Positions 38,143 through 47,270 of a DNA stretch of 50,492 nt are shown piece after piece (position 1 is the stretch's first letter; every line of letters starts with the position of its first letter). Under the pieces are notes generated by a model. The model was not told where the DNA came from, did no database searches, and worked only from the letters and a program-made list of their open reading frames with translations. The position numbers and the translations under genes are program-made. Location: the NCBI GenBank assembly GCA_934597165.1, contig CAKTQP010000011.1:1-50492 (forward strand), given 5' to 3'. The DNA comes from an uncultured Oscillospiraceae bacterium. Its GTDB lineage: Bacteria; Bacillota; Clostridia; Oscillospirales; Oscillospiraceae.

Positions 38143-39285
38143 ATGAGATTCTTTCATTTGGCCGACCTGCATCTGGGGAAAGTCGTCCACGGCTTCTCCA
38201 TGCTGGCCGACCAGCGATACGTGCTGGAGCAGGTCTTGCAGGCGGCCCACCGGGAGCGCCCCACGGCCATCCTGCTGGCAGGCGACCTGTACGACCGGCG
38301 GGTGCCCTCCGGCGGGGCGGTGGCGTTGCTAAACTGGTTCCTGACCCAGCTGGCGGAGGCACACATCCCCTGCCTGGCTATCGCCGGCAACCATGACTCC
38401 GGGGTGCGCATCGGCTTTGCGTCCAAGATTTTGGAAAAACAGGGGCTGTACCTGTCCGGCACCGCCACGGCGGAGCTGACCCATGTGCGGTTCACCCAGG
38501 ACAACGTGACGGCAGACGTGTGGCTGCTGCCCTTTTTGCGCCCAGCAGAGGGGGCGGCGCTGCTGCCGGAGGCGCACATCCAGAGCTATGACGACGCCGT
38601 GCGGGCGCTGCTGGCGGAACAGAACTTGGATGACAGCGTGTGCAATATCCTGGTCGCCCACCAGTTCGTCACCGGCGCTGGCATCACCCCAGAGCGGTCG
38701 GATTCCGAAGTGGTCACGGTAGGCGGTGTGGACAACGTGGACTGCGCCGCCTTCGCCGCCTTTGACTACGTGGCGCTGGGGCACATCCACGGCCCCCAGC
38801 CGGTGGGTGACCGCTGCCGCTACGCCGGTTCCCCCTTGCCCTACAGCTTTTCGGAAGCCCGGCAGGACAAGAGCATCACCGTCATCGAAGTGACCGCGCC
38901 CCACGCCTGTTCCATCTCCACCATCCCCCTCACCCCTCTCCACCCCATGCGGGAGCTGCGGGGGCCATTGGAAGAGCTGCTCAGACCGGACATCGTGGCG
39001 GCAGCCAACCCGGAAGACTACCTGCGGGTGACCCTCACCGACGAACGGGAACCGGAGAACGCTGCCAGCCGCCTGCGGGCGGTGTATCCCAACCTGATGC
39101 GCTTGGAGTTCGACAACCGGCGCACCCGGCAGAGTGAATTGCAGCTGGACGAGGATTGGGAGGAGGAACTGTCCTTGGAAGGGTTGTTCGCGGAGTTTTT
39201 TGAGAAGCAGAACGGCAGAGCGTTGGAGCCGGAGAGCCAAACGCTGTTGGAGCAGGTGCGAAAGGAGGCGGACGAGCACACATGA
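38143..39285 (+). CDS. sbcD: exonuclease SbcCD, nuclease subunit
   Basis: 380 residues, Mre11-type metallophosphoesterase. Motifs: RFFHLADLHLGKVVHG (D-x-H), ILLAGDLYDRRVPSGGAV (GD-x-x-D), LAIAGNHDSGVRIGFASKIL (GNHD), ILVAHQFV and YVALGHIHGPQPVG (GHxH). With SbcC it cleaves DNA hairpins and protein-blocked ends. Its TGA overlaps the sbcC ATG by four bases. Confidence 0.96.
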   Translation: MRFFHLADLHLGKVVHGFSMLADQRYVLEQVLQAAHRERPTAILLAGDLYDRRVPSGGAVALLNWFLTQLAEAHIPCLAIAGNHDSGVRIGFASKILEKQGLYLSGTATAELTHVRFTQDNVTADVWLLPFLRPAEGAALLPEAHIQSYDDAVRALLAEQNLDDSVCNILVAHQFVTGAGITPERSDSEVVTVGGVDNVDCAAFAAFDYVALGHIHGPQPVGDRCRYAGSPLPYSFSEARQDKSITVIEVTAPHACSISTIPLTPLHPMRELRGPLEELLRPDIVAAANPEDYLRVTLTDEREPENAASRLRAVYPNLMRLEFDNRRTRQSELQLDEDWEEELSLEGLFAEFFEKQNGRALEPESQTLLEQVRKEADEHT

Positions 39286-42200
39286 AACCCATTCGATTGA
39301 CCTTCTCCGCCTTCGGTCCCTACGCCGGAGAGGAGACGGTGGACTTTTCCGCCTTTTCCGATGGACTCTACCTGATCGCCGGCGATACCGGCGCCGGCAA
39401 GACCACCCTCTTTGACGCCATCACCTTCGCCCTCTACGGCGAGAGCAGCGGCAAGAGCCGGGGCACCACCGCCCTGCGCAGCGACTTCGCCCAGCCGGAC
39501 ACCCCCACCTTCGTCCGGCTCACCTTTGCCTACCACCAGCAGGAGTACACCGTCTACCGCAGCCCGGAATACCTGCGCAAACGCAAAAAGGGCACCGGCG
39601 AGACCAAACAGAAACGGGAAGCCACCCTGACCGGCCCCCAAGGGCTCATGGCCACCGGCGACCGGCAAGTGACCCAGGAGATACAAGAGCTGCTCCAGCT
39701 CACCGCCGCCCAGTTCAAACAGGTGGCCATGCTGGCGCAGGGGGAGTTCCGGGCGCTGTTGGAGGCCAGCAGTGAGGTGCGGGGGGACATCTTGCGGAAC
39801 CTGTTCCAGACGGAACCCTGCCAGCAGCTCCAAGAGGCGTTAAAGCAGCGGGAACTGACCCAGCGGGGCGCCCGAAAAGAGGCCATGCAGCAGCTGAGCC
39901 AGCGGCTGCAGAGCGTCCAGTACCCGGAGGACTACCCCCAACGGGAGCAGTTGGAAGGAGCCATCGCCCAGGGGGACGGGAACCTGACCGGCGCCTTGGA
40001 CGCCTTGGAACAGCTGCTCACCACAGAGCGGGAGCGACAGTCCCATTTAAAACAGGCCATCCACGCCCAGACGGAAACCCTGTTGAAAAAGCGGGAGGAA
40101 CGCACCCGGCTGGAACTGCTCAACAGCCGCTTGACCCAGCGGGAGACCCTGCGGACAGAGCTGGCACAGCTCCAGGCGGAAGCGTCCCAGTACACCAAAC
40201 TGGAAGCCCAAATCAAACAGGGCGAAACCATCCTCCACCTGGTGCGCCCGGCGGAGCAGGAGTGGCAGCGGCAGCTGACCCGTCAGGCTGGCATCCAAGA
40301 GGAGCTGACCCGCAGACGGAACCTCCAGCGGACCTGGGAACAGGAGGCGCTGGTGCTGGAGGAACAGTGGAGCAGTTGGCAGGCCAAGGAACCCCTCATC
40401 GAGGAGTTGGAAGGGCATAAGCGGAAGTACGAGGCCACCCTGCCGGACTACGACGTTTTAGCCCAGCAGGACGCAGAATGTGCTCAACTAGAGCAGAAAA
40501 AGACGACCTTGACCCAAGCCTTGACCCAGCTGCAAGCTGAGCTGGAACAGCTGGAAGGGGAGACAGGAGCGTGCAGCGCTCTGCTCACCCAGTTGGATGG
40601 GGTGGAAGGCCAGTTGGAACGCCTGCGCAGCGAGACCCAGCAGGCGGAACGCCGGTTGGTCAAGAGCAAGGCGCTTTTCGAGCGGGAAGGGCAGCTGCAA
40701 CAGCGGAAAAGCGAGCTGCAAGCCCAAGAAAGAACCTACCAGCAGGCATTAGAGCAGTGGAAACAGGCGCGCGCCCACGCCGACCAAGCCCAGGCGGCCT
40801 TTTTGGCCGACCAAGCGGGGGTGCTGGCAGGACAGCTCCAGGATGGTGCACCCTGTCCCGTCTGCGGTTCCACCCACCACCCGCACCCAGCTCAGCCCAG
40901 CCAGCAGGGGCTGAGCCAGGAGGAGACCCAGCAGTTACAGCAGCAGGCAGAGGAACAATACCAGCACTGCACGCACCTGGCCACGGAACTGTCTACGCTT
41001 CGAGGACAGCTCCAGGCGGAGCAGACCCACCTGGAACAGGAGGCCGCGGAGCTGTTGGATGATACCAAGGAAGAACCCCTGTCCCAGGTGTTGGAACGCT
41101 GCCAACAGGAGACCACCGCCCAGCTCACCCAGCTGGAACAGGCCGTCACCAAGACAGAAGCCCAGTGCCGGCAGCGCACCCAGGCGCAGGAAAAACTGGA
41201 ACAGCTGCAAGCCCAGAGGACGGTACAGGAAGGGCAGCTGACCCAACAGCGGGCGGAGCTGGAGAGCGTACACCGCCAGTATTCCGCCGCCGACGCCCGA
41301 CGGGGCGAGACGAAGAAACGTCTGCTCTTCCCCACCCGACCGGAGGTGGAGGCGGCCATCCAGGCGTTCCAGCAGCAGTTGGACGAGAGCCGAAAGGGGC
41401 TGGAGACGGCACGCCAGCGGCTGGACGACCACCGGAAGCAGATGGAGCACAACCGACTGCTCCTGGAGGCCAAGGAGGCGGAGCTGCCCCAGGTGACGGA
41501 GCTGTGCGCCCTGAGTCGGCAGCGGTTGGAGGAGGCGTTGACCCAGGCCGGGCTCACCGAACAGACCCTGACCACGGAAGGGGACACCCTCCAAGAGGAG
41601 CAACTCCAAGCCCAGCGGCAGAAGTTGCAGGACTACCACACCCAGGTGCAGACCAAGACCGCCCTGCTGACCCAGCTGGCGCAAGAGCTGAACGGGGTGG
41701 AGCAGGTGGAACTGGAGCCGTTGAACCAGGCCATCACGGAGCTGGAGAGTGCCATCCAAACCCTGGAAGAGCAGGAGCGCCAGATCGCCGTGCGCATCCA
41801 GAGCAACGAGAGCATCCGAGACGCCTGCCACAAGGGCGCGGCGTCCTTGCAGGGGGCACAGGAGGACTACCTGCGCCTGAAGGAGCTGTCGGACACCGCC
41901 AACGGCGAGCTGACCGGCCGGGCGAAGATCACCTTCGAGCGGTACGTCCAGGGTCGGTTCTTCCGGCAGATCGTGGCGCGGGCCAACCACCGGCTGTACC
42001 AGATGACCAACGGCCGCTTCCAGCTGGCCATGCAGGAGACCGCCCAGAACAACCGGGGCAAGACCGGGTTGGATCTGGACGTGATCGACCACTACACCGG
42101 CAAGCGCCGCAGTGTGAAAACGTTGTCCGGCGGCGAAGCCTTCCAGGCGTCCCTGTCCCTGGCCCTGGGCCTGTCCGACGTGGTGCAGCGGCGCAGCGGC

Positions 42201-42413
42201 GGCATCCAGCTGGACGCCCTGTTCCTGGACGAGGGCTTTGGCACCCTGGACGAGGAAGCCCTGCGCCAGGCCATCGGCACCTTGCAGCGGCTGGCGGACG
42301 GGCAGAAGATGGTGGGCATCATCTCCCACGTGGCGGAATTGAAAGAGGCCATCGGACGCAAAATAATCGTGACCGCCACCGCCCAAGGCAGCACGTTAGA
42401 AATTCAGGCGTAA
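39282..42413 (+). CDS. sbcC: exonuclease SbcCD, ATPase subunit
   Basis: 1043 residues, Rad50-like SMC protein. Walker A GDTGAGKTT at 34-42, long coiled-coil arms rich in Gln, Glu and Leu, a zinc hook CPVCG at about 525, the signature LSGGEAFQASLSLALGLS near 948 and Walker B ALFLDEGFGTLDEEAL near 978. The AAA halves join across the coil to form the ATPase that gates SbcD. Coupled to sbcD by overlap; the nudix gene starts 11 bases later. Confidence 0.96.
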   Translation: MKPIRLTFSAFGPYAGEETVDFSAFSDGLYLIAGDTGAGKTTLFDAITFALYGESSGKSRGTTALRSDFAQPDTPTFVRLTFAYHQQEYTVYRSPEYLRKRKKGTGETKQKREATLTGPQGLMATGDRQVTQEIQELLQLTAAQFKQVAMLAQGEFRALLEASSEVRGDILRNLFQTEPCQQLQEALKQRELTQRGARKEAMQQLSQRLQSVQYPEDYPQREQLEGAIAQGDGNLTGALDALEQLLTTERERQSHLKQAIHAQTETLLKKREERTRLELLNSRLTQRETLRTELAQLQAEASQYTKLEAQIKQGETILHLVRPAEQEWQRQLTRQAGIQEELTRRRNLQRTWEQEALVLEEQWSSWQAKEPLIEELEGHKRKYEATLPDYDVLAQQDAECAQLEQKKTTLTQALTQLQAELEQLEGETGACSALLTQLDGVEGQLERLRSETQQAERRLVKSKALFEREGQLQQRKSELQAQERTYQQALEQWKQARAHADQAQAAFLADQAGVLAGQLQDGAPCPVCGSTHHPHPAQPSQQGLSQEETQQLQQQAEEQYQHCTHLATELSTLRGQLQAEQTHLEQEAAELLDDTKEEPLSQVLERCQQETTAQLTQLEQAVTKTEAQCRQRTQAQEKLEQLQAQRTVQEGQLTQQRAELESVHRQYSAADARRGETKKRLLFPTRPEVEAAIQAFQQQLDESRKGLETARQRLDDHRKQMEHNRLLLEAKEAELPQVTELCALSRQRLEEALTQAGLTEQTLTTEGDTLQEEQLQAQRQKLQDYHTQVQTKTALLTQLAQELNGVEQVELEPLNQAITELESAIQTLEEQERQIAVRIQSNESIRDACHKGAASLQGAQEDYLRLKELSDTANGELTGRAKITFERYVQGRFFRQIVARANHRLYQMTNGRFQLAMQETAQNNRGKTGLDLDVIDHYTGKRRSVKTLSGGEAFQASLSLALGLSDVVQRRSGGIQLDALFLDEGFGTLDEEALRQAIGTLQRLADGQKMVGIISHVAELKEAIGRKIIVTATAQGSTLEIQA

Positions 42414-42424
42414 GGAGAAGGAAG

Positions 42425-43027
42425 ATGAACGATCAACAGCTACGAGATATCCTCACCCACCGCACCATCGGCGCCGAGCGACTCCAACGCAACGCAGCCA
42501 TCCTGCTGCCGTTGGTGGAGGTGAACGGGGAGGACGCCCTGCTCTTTGAGGTGCGCTCCAAGCGACTGGAGATGCAGCCGGGCGAGATCTGCTTCCCCGG
42601 CGGCCGCATCGAGTCCGGCGAGACCCCGGAGACCGCCGCCCTGCGGGAGCTGTGGGAGGAGCTGTGCGTCCCGTCCCGGCAGGTGACCCTGCTTGGCCCC
42701 ATGGATAAGATGGTCCACTTCTCCGGCACCGTCTACCCTCAGGTGGGACGGGTGGCGGCGGAGGCCATGGACGCCCTCTATCCCAACCCGGACGAGGTGG
42801 AGGAGGTGTTCACCGTGCCCCTGCGCTACTTCCTCACCCAGCCCCGGGAGCACTACACCTACTACATGACCCCGGACAACCTCCAGGAGCTGCCCGCCCC
42901 CTTGGCCGAGTACGTCCGCCACTACAAGCAGACCTTTGTCACCCCGGTGTGGTTCTACGAGGGACACACCATTTGGGGCATGACCGCGCGAGCGGTGGAG
43001 GCGTTTTTGAAATTTTTCGAGGCATAA
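42425..43027 (+). CDS. NUDIX hydrolase, CoA pyrophosphatase-like
   Basis: 200 residues. The NUDIX box is complete: GGRIESGETPETAALRELWE followed by EL. The part before it, LLFEVRSKRLEMQPGEICFP, fits the extra signature of coenzyme A pyrophosphatases (NudL/NUDT7 type), which cut CoA to phosphopantetheine and 3',5'-ADP. GGAGAAGG precedes the ATG. Probably co-transcribed with sbcDC, an unrelated function. Confidence 0.86.
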   Translation: MNDQQLRDILTHRTIGAERLQRNAAILLPLVEVNGEDALLFEVRSKRLEMQPGEICFPGGRIESGETPETAALRELWEELCVPSRQVTLLGPMDKMVHFSGTVYPQVGRVAAEAMDALYPNPDEVEEVFTVPLRYFLTQPREHYTYYMTPDNLQELPAPLAEYVRHYKQTFVTPVWFYEGHTIWGMTARAVEAFLKFFEA

Positions 43028-43062
43028 GGAAAGACCACCTTTGAGGAAAGGTGGTCTTTTTG
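43028..43062. terminator. terminator after the nudix gene
   Basis: Arms AAAGACCACCTTT and AAAGGTGGTCTTT then Ts on the plus strand; the converging aldolase gene ends 15 bases beyond. Confidence 0.85.
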
Positions 43063-43076
43063 TCCTTCGTTATTCG

Positions 43077-43733
43077 TCATTCCGGGAAGTTGCCCAACGC
43101 GACTCCCTTCCGGTGGAGCACAGCGGCTTCCTCGTCGCTGAGATACTGCGCCTTCCCCATGGTCAGGCAGTAGTAGCGGATGCGGGCGGAGCGCTCCAAG
43201 GTCTCCATCCGGGCGCAGGCTTCGGACAGATCTTTGCCCCAGGTCACCGCCCCGTGGTTGGCCAGCAGCACCGCGTTGTTGTCCCAGCAGTAGGGCAGGA
43301 TGCTCTCCGCCAGCTCCACCGAACCGGGGGTGGCGTAGGGCGCCACCTGTACGTGCCCCAGATACAGCCCCTCTTCCGCCAGCAGCATTTTATCAAAGCC
43401 CAGATTGGCCGCGGCGAAGGCGGTGGAGAAGGGGGGATGGGTGTGGACGGCGGCCAGAGCGCGGGGGTTGGCCTTGTACAGGCACAGGTGCATCTTCAAT
43501 TCCGAAGAGGGCTTCCGGGTGCCTTCCAGCACGTTGCCCTCCAAGTCCGTCTTCACCAGCCATTCGTCCGTCAGAAACCCCTTCCGCGCCCCAGTGGCGG
43601 TGGTCCACAGGGTGTCCTCTGTCACTCGGCAGCTCAGGTTGCCGTCGGTGCCCACGGTCAGCCCCTGCTGGTACAGCTGGCGGCCGGTCTCCATGAGGGC
43701 GTCCTTGGCCTCTCGGTCGGTACAATATCTCAC
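43077..43733 (-). CDS. class II aldolase, probable methylthioribulose/deoxyribulose 1-phosphate aldolase
   Basis: 218 residues, fuculose-phosphate aldolase fold. Zinc ligands are visible in AAVHTHPPFSTAFAAANLG (two His) and LLANHGAVTWGKDL (His); the catalytic Glu is likely in KPSSELKMHLCLY. The start also has TVGTDGNLSCRV (phosphate binding). It overlaps mtnA by four bases (ATGA), so its substrate is most likely the product of MtnA: cleavage to DHAP and an aldehyde, as described for the 'DHAP shunt'. The other option is MtnB-type dehydratase; the rest of a classical methionine salvage pathway is not seen here. Confidence 0.82.
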   Translation of the reverse strand: MRYCTDREAKDALMETGRQLYQQGLTVGTDGNLSCRVTEDTLWTTATGARKGFLTDEWLVKTDLEGNVLEGTRKPSSELKMHLCLYKANPRALAAVHTHPPFSTAFAAANLGFDKMLLAEEGLYLGHVQVAPYATPGSVELAESILPYCWDNNAVLLANHGAVTWGKDLSEACARMETLERSARIRYYCLTMGKAQYLSDEEAAVLHRKGVALGNFPE

Positions 43734-44806
43734 AGGGGATTCGCCGCCTTTCGTGCAAAGATTTCCTTCAGGGACACGTCATAAGGCGCCCGCGCCACCC
43801 CGTACTCGGTGACGATGCCGGTGATGAGGTCGGCGTCGGTCACGTCGAAGGCCGGGTTGAAGGTCTTCACGCCATCCGCCGCCATGGGCTTTTCGTACCA
43901 CATGGTGGAGATCTCGTCCCCGTCTCGTTCTTCAATAGGGATTTCCGCGCCGGTGGGCGTGTTCATGTCGATGGTGGAGGAGGGCGCACAGATGTAGAAG
44001 GGGATGCCGAAGCGCTTGGCCAGGATAGCCACACCCAGGGTGCCAATTTTGTTGGCCGCGTCCCCGTTGGCCGCCACTCGGTCGCAGCCCACGAACACCG
44101 CCTGCACCCAACCCTTCTTCATGACCGTGGCGGCCATGTTGTCACAGATGAGGGTCACGTCCACCCCGGCCGCATGGAGCTCGGAAGCGGTCAGCCGCGC
44201 GCCTTGGAGTAGGGGACGGGTCTCGTCGGCGAACACCTTAAAGTGATACCCACGCTCCTGCCCCAGATAGATGGGTGCGGTAGCCGTACCGTACTTCACC
44301 GTGGCCAGCTGCCCGGCGTTGCAGTGGGTCAGCAGCCCCCAGCCCGGTTCCACCAGCTCCAACCCGTACTCGCCAATCTTCCGGCACACCCGGATGTCCT
44401 CGTCGTGGATGTCCTCGCTCTCCTGGAGCAGCTTGGCCCGGATGCCGTCCACCGTGTCCAGCGCTTTGACCGCCCCTTCCATCCGCTCCAGCGCCCAGCG
44501 CAGGTTGACGGCAGTGGGACGGGAGGAGGCCAGATATTCAGCGGCGTCGTGGAGCTTTGCACGGAAGTCGTCGGCGTCTGTTGCCTGAATCTCCCGTGCG
44601 GCCAGATACAGCCCATAGGCGGCAGCCACCCCAATGGCAGGCGCGCCACGCACTTGTAAAATCTTGATGGCGTTCCAAATCTCCGCCTGAGTGTGCAGAT
44701 CCAAGAACACCAGTTCGCCCGGCAGCTTGGTCTGGTCGATGATGTGCAATGCGTCCTTGGCGGCGTTCAGCGCCACTGTGTCATGCTGTAAGATCGAATC
44801 CTTCAT
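43730..44806 (-). CDS. mtnA: methylthioribose-1-phosphate isomerase
   Basis: 358 residues, eIF2B-like fold. Motifs: QVRGAPAIGVAAAYGLYLA, TAVNLRWALERM, LLTHCNAGQLATVKYGTA (catalytic Cys) and VFVGCDRVAANGDAANKIGT (catalytic Asp), then KRFGIPFYICAPSSTIDM. Turns 5-methylthioribose 1-phosphate (or 5-deoxyribose 1-phosphate) into the ribulose form. It lies four bases after larB and overlaps the aldolase, so the three genes form an operon. Confidence 0.93.
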   Translation of the reverse strand: MKDSILQHDTVALNAAKDALHIIDQTKLPGELVFLDLHTQAEIWNAIKILQVRGAPAIGVAAAYGLYLAAREIQATDADDFRAKLHDAAEYLASSRPTAVNLRWALERMEGAVKALDTVDGIRAKLLQESEDIHDEDIRVCRKIGEYGLELVEPGWGLLTHCNAGQLATVKYGTATAPIYLGQERGYHFKVFADETRPLLQGARLTASELHAAGVDVTLICDNMAATVMKKGWVQAVFVGCDRVAANGDAANKIGTLGVAILAKRFGIPFYICAPSSTIDMNTPTGAEIPIEERDGDEISTMWYEKPMAADGVKTFNPAFDVTDADLITGIVTEYGVARAPYDVSLKEIFARKAANPL

Positions 44807-44810
44807 CTTC

Positions 44811-45566
44811 TCAAATCCCCTTCATCTGATTGATCATCGAGGCTTGATACCCAGCCCCGAACCCGTTGTCGATATTCACCACGCTGACCCCTGAGGCGCA
44901 GGAGTTGAGCATGGCCAGCAGGGCGGCCAACCCGCCGAAGCTGGCGCCATACCCCACGCTGGTGGGCACGGCGATGACCGGACAGTCGGCCAACCCGCCG
45001 ATGACGCTGGCCAGCGCCCCTTCCATCCCGGCCACCACGATGAGCACCCGAGCGGACATGATGACGTCCAAATGCGCCAGCGTCCGATGGAGCCCGGACA
45101 CCCCCACGTCATACAAGCAGGTCACCCGGTTGCCCAGCACCTGAGCGGTCAGCGCCGCCTCTTCGGCCACCGGAATGTCGCTGGTGCCGCCGGTGACCAC
45201 CACAATGTTCCCCACCTGGGGGCGCTCGGTGGGTGCGGCGATGCCCACCTTGGACAGAGGGTGGTAGTCCAGGGGCAACTGAGCTTGTACCAGCTCCGCC
45301 GCCTCCGGCGACATCCGGGTCACCAAGATGTTCTGCACGCCGTCTCCGGTCATCCGCCGCAAAATGCCCAAAATCTCCTCCGGCGTCTTGCCCGCACCGT
45401 AGATGACTTCGGCCGCACCCTGCCGGATGGGGCGGTGGCTGTCGATTTTGGCATAGCCTAAGTCCTCAAAGGGCGCCAATTTCAGCTGTAATAATGCCTC
45501 CTCCGGCTTCAGCTGACCGGACTGCACCTGTTGCAGCAGCTGTAACGTCTCCTGCCGGTCTTGCAT
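44811..45566 (-). CDS. larB: nickel pincer cofactor biosynthesis protein LarB
   Basis: 251 residues. Carboxylates and hydrolyses nicotinic acid adenine dinucleotide to the biscarboxylated mononucleotide, the first step to the nickel-pincer cofactor of lactate racemase and related enzymes. Motifs: FEDLGYAKIDSHRPIRQGAA, GAGKTPEEILGILRRM, VVTGGTSDIPVAEEAALTA, YDVGVSGLHRTLAHLDVI and VGYGASFGGLAALLAML, an AIR-carboxylase (PurE)-like core. The ATG at 45566 follows GGAGGGA. larC and larE are not in this window. Confidence 0.92.
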   Translation of the reverse strand: MQDRQETLQLLQQVQSGQLKPEEALLQLKLAPFEDLGYAKIDSHRPIRQGAAEVIYGAGKTPEEILGILRRMTGDGVQNILVTRMSPEAAELVQAQLPLDYHPLSKVGIAAPTERPQVGNIVVVTGGTSDIPVAEEAALTAQVLGNRVTCLYDVGVSGLHRTLAHLDVIMSARVLIVVAGMEGALASVIGGLADCPVIAVPTSVGYGASFGGLAALLAMLNSCASGVSVVNIDNGFGAGYQASMINQMKGI

Positions 45567-45648
45567 CCAGAATCCCTCCTTTTCCCAGTCGGATCGCAAT
45601 ATAAATCCAGTATACTCAATTTTTCCGGGGGATGCAAGGGGAGTTCCC

Positions 45649-45671
45649 TGAAAAGAAAAATCGTGTTATAA
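45649..45671 (+). promoter_or_regulatory. promoter of the fliB-like gene
   Basis: TATAAT (45666-45671) with a weak TTCCCT about 17 bases upstream. Confidence 0.5.
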
Positions 45672-45701
45672 TGACAGGAGAGATAGAAAGGGAGAATGAC
45701 C

Positions 45702-46820
45702 ATGAAACTGTATCAGCCCACCTGTTGGAAGTCGTTCCAATGTACGGCATCCCAGTGCAGCGACAACTGTTGCATCGGCTGGGAGATCGACATCGACCCG
45801 GACAGTTACGCCCGCTACCAGGCGTTGCCTGGCGATTTTGGCCAGCGAGTCCGGGCGAGCATCCAGCCGGGGGAGACGCCCTGCTTCCGGATGAACGGGG
45901 AGCGCTGCGCCATGTTGAACGGGGAGAACCTGTGCGAAATCTACCGGCGCTTGGGCAAGGAGGGGCTGTGCCAGATCTGTCACGACCACCCCCTGTTCAC
46001 CGACACCTTCGGCACCCGCCGGGAGACTGGCTTGGGTCTGTGCTGCGAGGAGGCGGCGCGGTTGCTCTTCGCCCAACCAGCTCCGCTGACCCTGTACGCC
46101 ACAGACACAGCGGAGCCGGAGTACCCGGAAGAGATAGAGGAAACGTTGGTGGAGCAGATGACCGCCCTGCGCGACCACCTCTTTCGCCTGCTCCACGACC
46201 GCACCGTGCCCATCAACCTGCGCCTGTGCCAACTGCTCATCGAGGCACAGGAAGCCCAGTGGATCTGGGAGGAGGAACGGTGGGAGGAGATGGAACGTCT
46301 GTTCCACAGCGAACCAGGCCGACCGGACGCCGTGCCCATGGACACCCGGCAGGCGGTGAGCTTGCTGCAGGAGTGGGTGACCCGGTTCGAGACCTTCGAG
46401 CCCATCAACGACGCCTGGACGGCGCTGTTGGGGCAGTTCAAAACCCTGTTGCAGCAGCCGGAACCGGAGATATTTGCCCTGTGGCAGCGGTTCGTGGAGG
46501 CGGTAGCCCACCGCACCCAGGAGTATGAGCAGCTCATGAGCTACTTCCTCTTCCGCTACTTCTTGAAATGCGTCTACACCGGCGATTGCCGCACCCCTGT
46601 GCGCCTGGCAGTGGTGAGCACCATGATGATCGCCTGCCTGGACGCCACCCGGTTCTGGCAGACGGGACAGTTCACCGCAACCGACCGCATCCAGGTGGCC
46701 GGACTGTACTCCAAACAGATGGAGTATTCCGAGGAAAATTGGGCGGGTCTGGAGGAAGCGCTGCTGTTCGACCAGGCTTTTGAGGACACCCTGCTCCAAG
46801 ACCTGCTGTGCAGCCTGTGA
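45702..46820 (+). CDS. FliB-like protein (flagellin lysine N-methylase family)
   Basis: 372 residues, starting KLYQPTCWKSFQCTASQC and followed by DNCCIGWEIDID, CEIYRRLGKEGLCQICHDHP and LGLCCEEAARLL. This Cys-rich N-terminal layout is the hallmark of FliB, which methylates flagellin lysines in Salmonella. No flagellar gene is visible here, so in this genome the protein may act on another target. The ATG at 45702 is spaced eight bases from GGGAG; 45696 is too close. Confidence 0.82.
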   Translation: MKLYQPTCWKSFQCTASQCSDNCCIGWEIDIDPDSYARYQALPGDFGQRVRASIQPGETPCFRMNGERCAMLNGENLCEIYRRLGKEGLCQICHDHPLFTDTFGTRRETGLGLCCEEAARLLFAQPAPLTLYATDTAEPEYPEEIEETLVEQMTALRDHLFRLLHDRTVPINLRLCQLLIEAQEAQWIWEEERWEEMERLFHSEPGRPDAVPMDTRQAVSLLQEWVTRFETFEPINDAWTALLGQFKTLLQQPEPEIFALWQRFVEAVAHRTQEYEQLMSYFLFRYFLKCVYTGDCRTPVRLAVVSTMMIACLDATRFWQTGQFTATDRIQVAGLYSKQMEYSEENWAGLEEALLFDQAFEDTLLQDLLCSL

Positions 46821-46826
46821 AAGGGA

Positions 46827-46855
46827 TTGACAAGAGTAAAAAAACACGGTAAAGT
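46827..46855 (+). promoter_or_regulatory. promoter of the CsoR-family gene
   Basis: TTGACA (46827-46832), 17 bases, TAAAGT (46850-46855). Confidence 0.7.
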
Positions 46856-46885
46856 AGTGAAGTTACCAGAAAAGGAGGTGCGTCC

Positions 46886-47242
46886 ATGGACGAGAAAGAA
46901 CACGCAAGGCTCCACGAAGCGGGCATCGCCCACAGCCACGACCACGAACATCCCCATACCCACAGCCATGGTCACACCCATAGCCACGCCCACACCAAAG
47001 CGGTCTTGAACCGCCTCTCCCGTGCCATCGGCCACCTGGAGCGGGTGCGCAAGATGGTGGAGGACGGCCAGGACTGCTCCGAAGTCCTCATCCAGCTAGC
47101 CGCCGTCCGCTCGGCGCTGACCAACACCGGCAAGGTCATCCTGAAGGATCACATCGACCACTGCATCGTGGACGCCGTGGAGGAGGGGAATCTGCAGGCC
47201 ATCGCGGACTTGGAGCGAGCCATCGACCAGTTCATGAAATAA
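46886..47242 (+). CDS. CsoR/RcnR-family metal sensor with a His-rich extension
   Basis: 118 residues. Residues about 16-38 are a His-rich string (HSHDHEHPHTHSHGHTHSHA) that should bind nickel, zinc or cobalt. The rest is the four-helix DUF156 repressor: AVLNRLSRAIGHLERVRKMV, EDGQDCSEVLIQLAAVRSAL (ligand Cys) and ILKDHIDHCIVDAV (His/Cys ligands). Cys plus two His ligands fit CsoR, RcnR or InrS types. AAGGAGG precedes the ATG. No transporter gene is next to it; larB (nickel cofactor) lies 1.3 kb away. Confidence 0.88.
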   Translation: MDEKEHARLHEAGIAHSHDHEHPHTHSHGHTHSHAHTKAVLNRLSRAIGHLERVRKMVEDGQDCSEVLIQLAAVRSALTNTGKVILKDHIDHCIVDAVEEGNLQAIADLERAIDQFMK

Positions 47243-47270
47243 AAAATGCCAACGCTGCACAGGCAATTCG

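Noticed and set aside
40571..41062. Extra open frames inside sbcC
   Set aside because: Shadow frames in a GC-rich coiled-coil gene; the 1043-codon SbcC frame is continuous.
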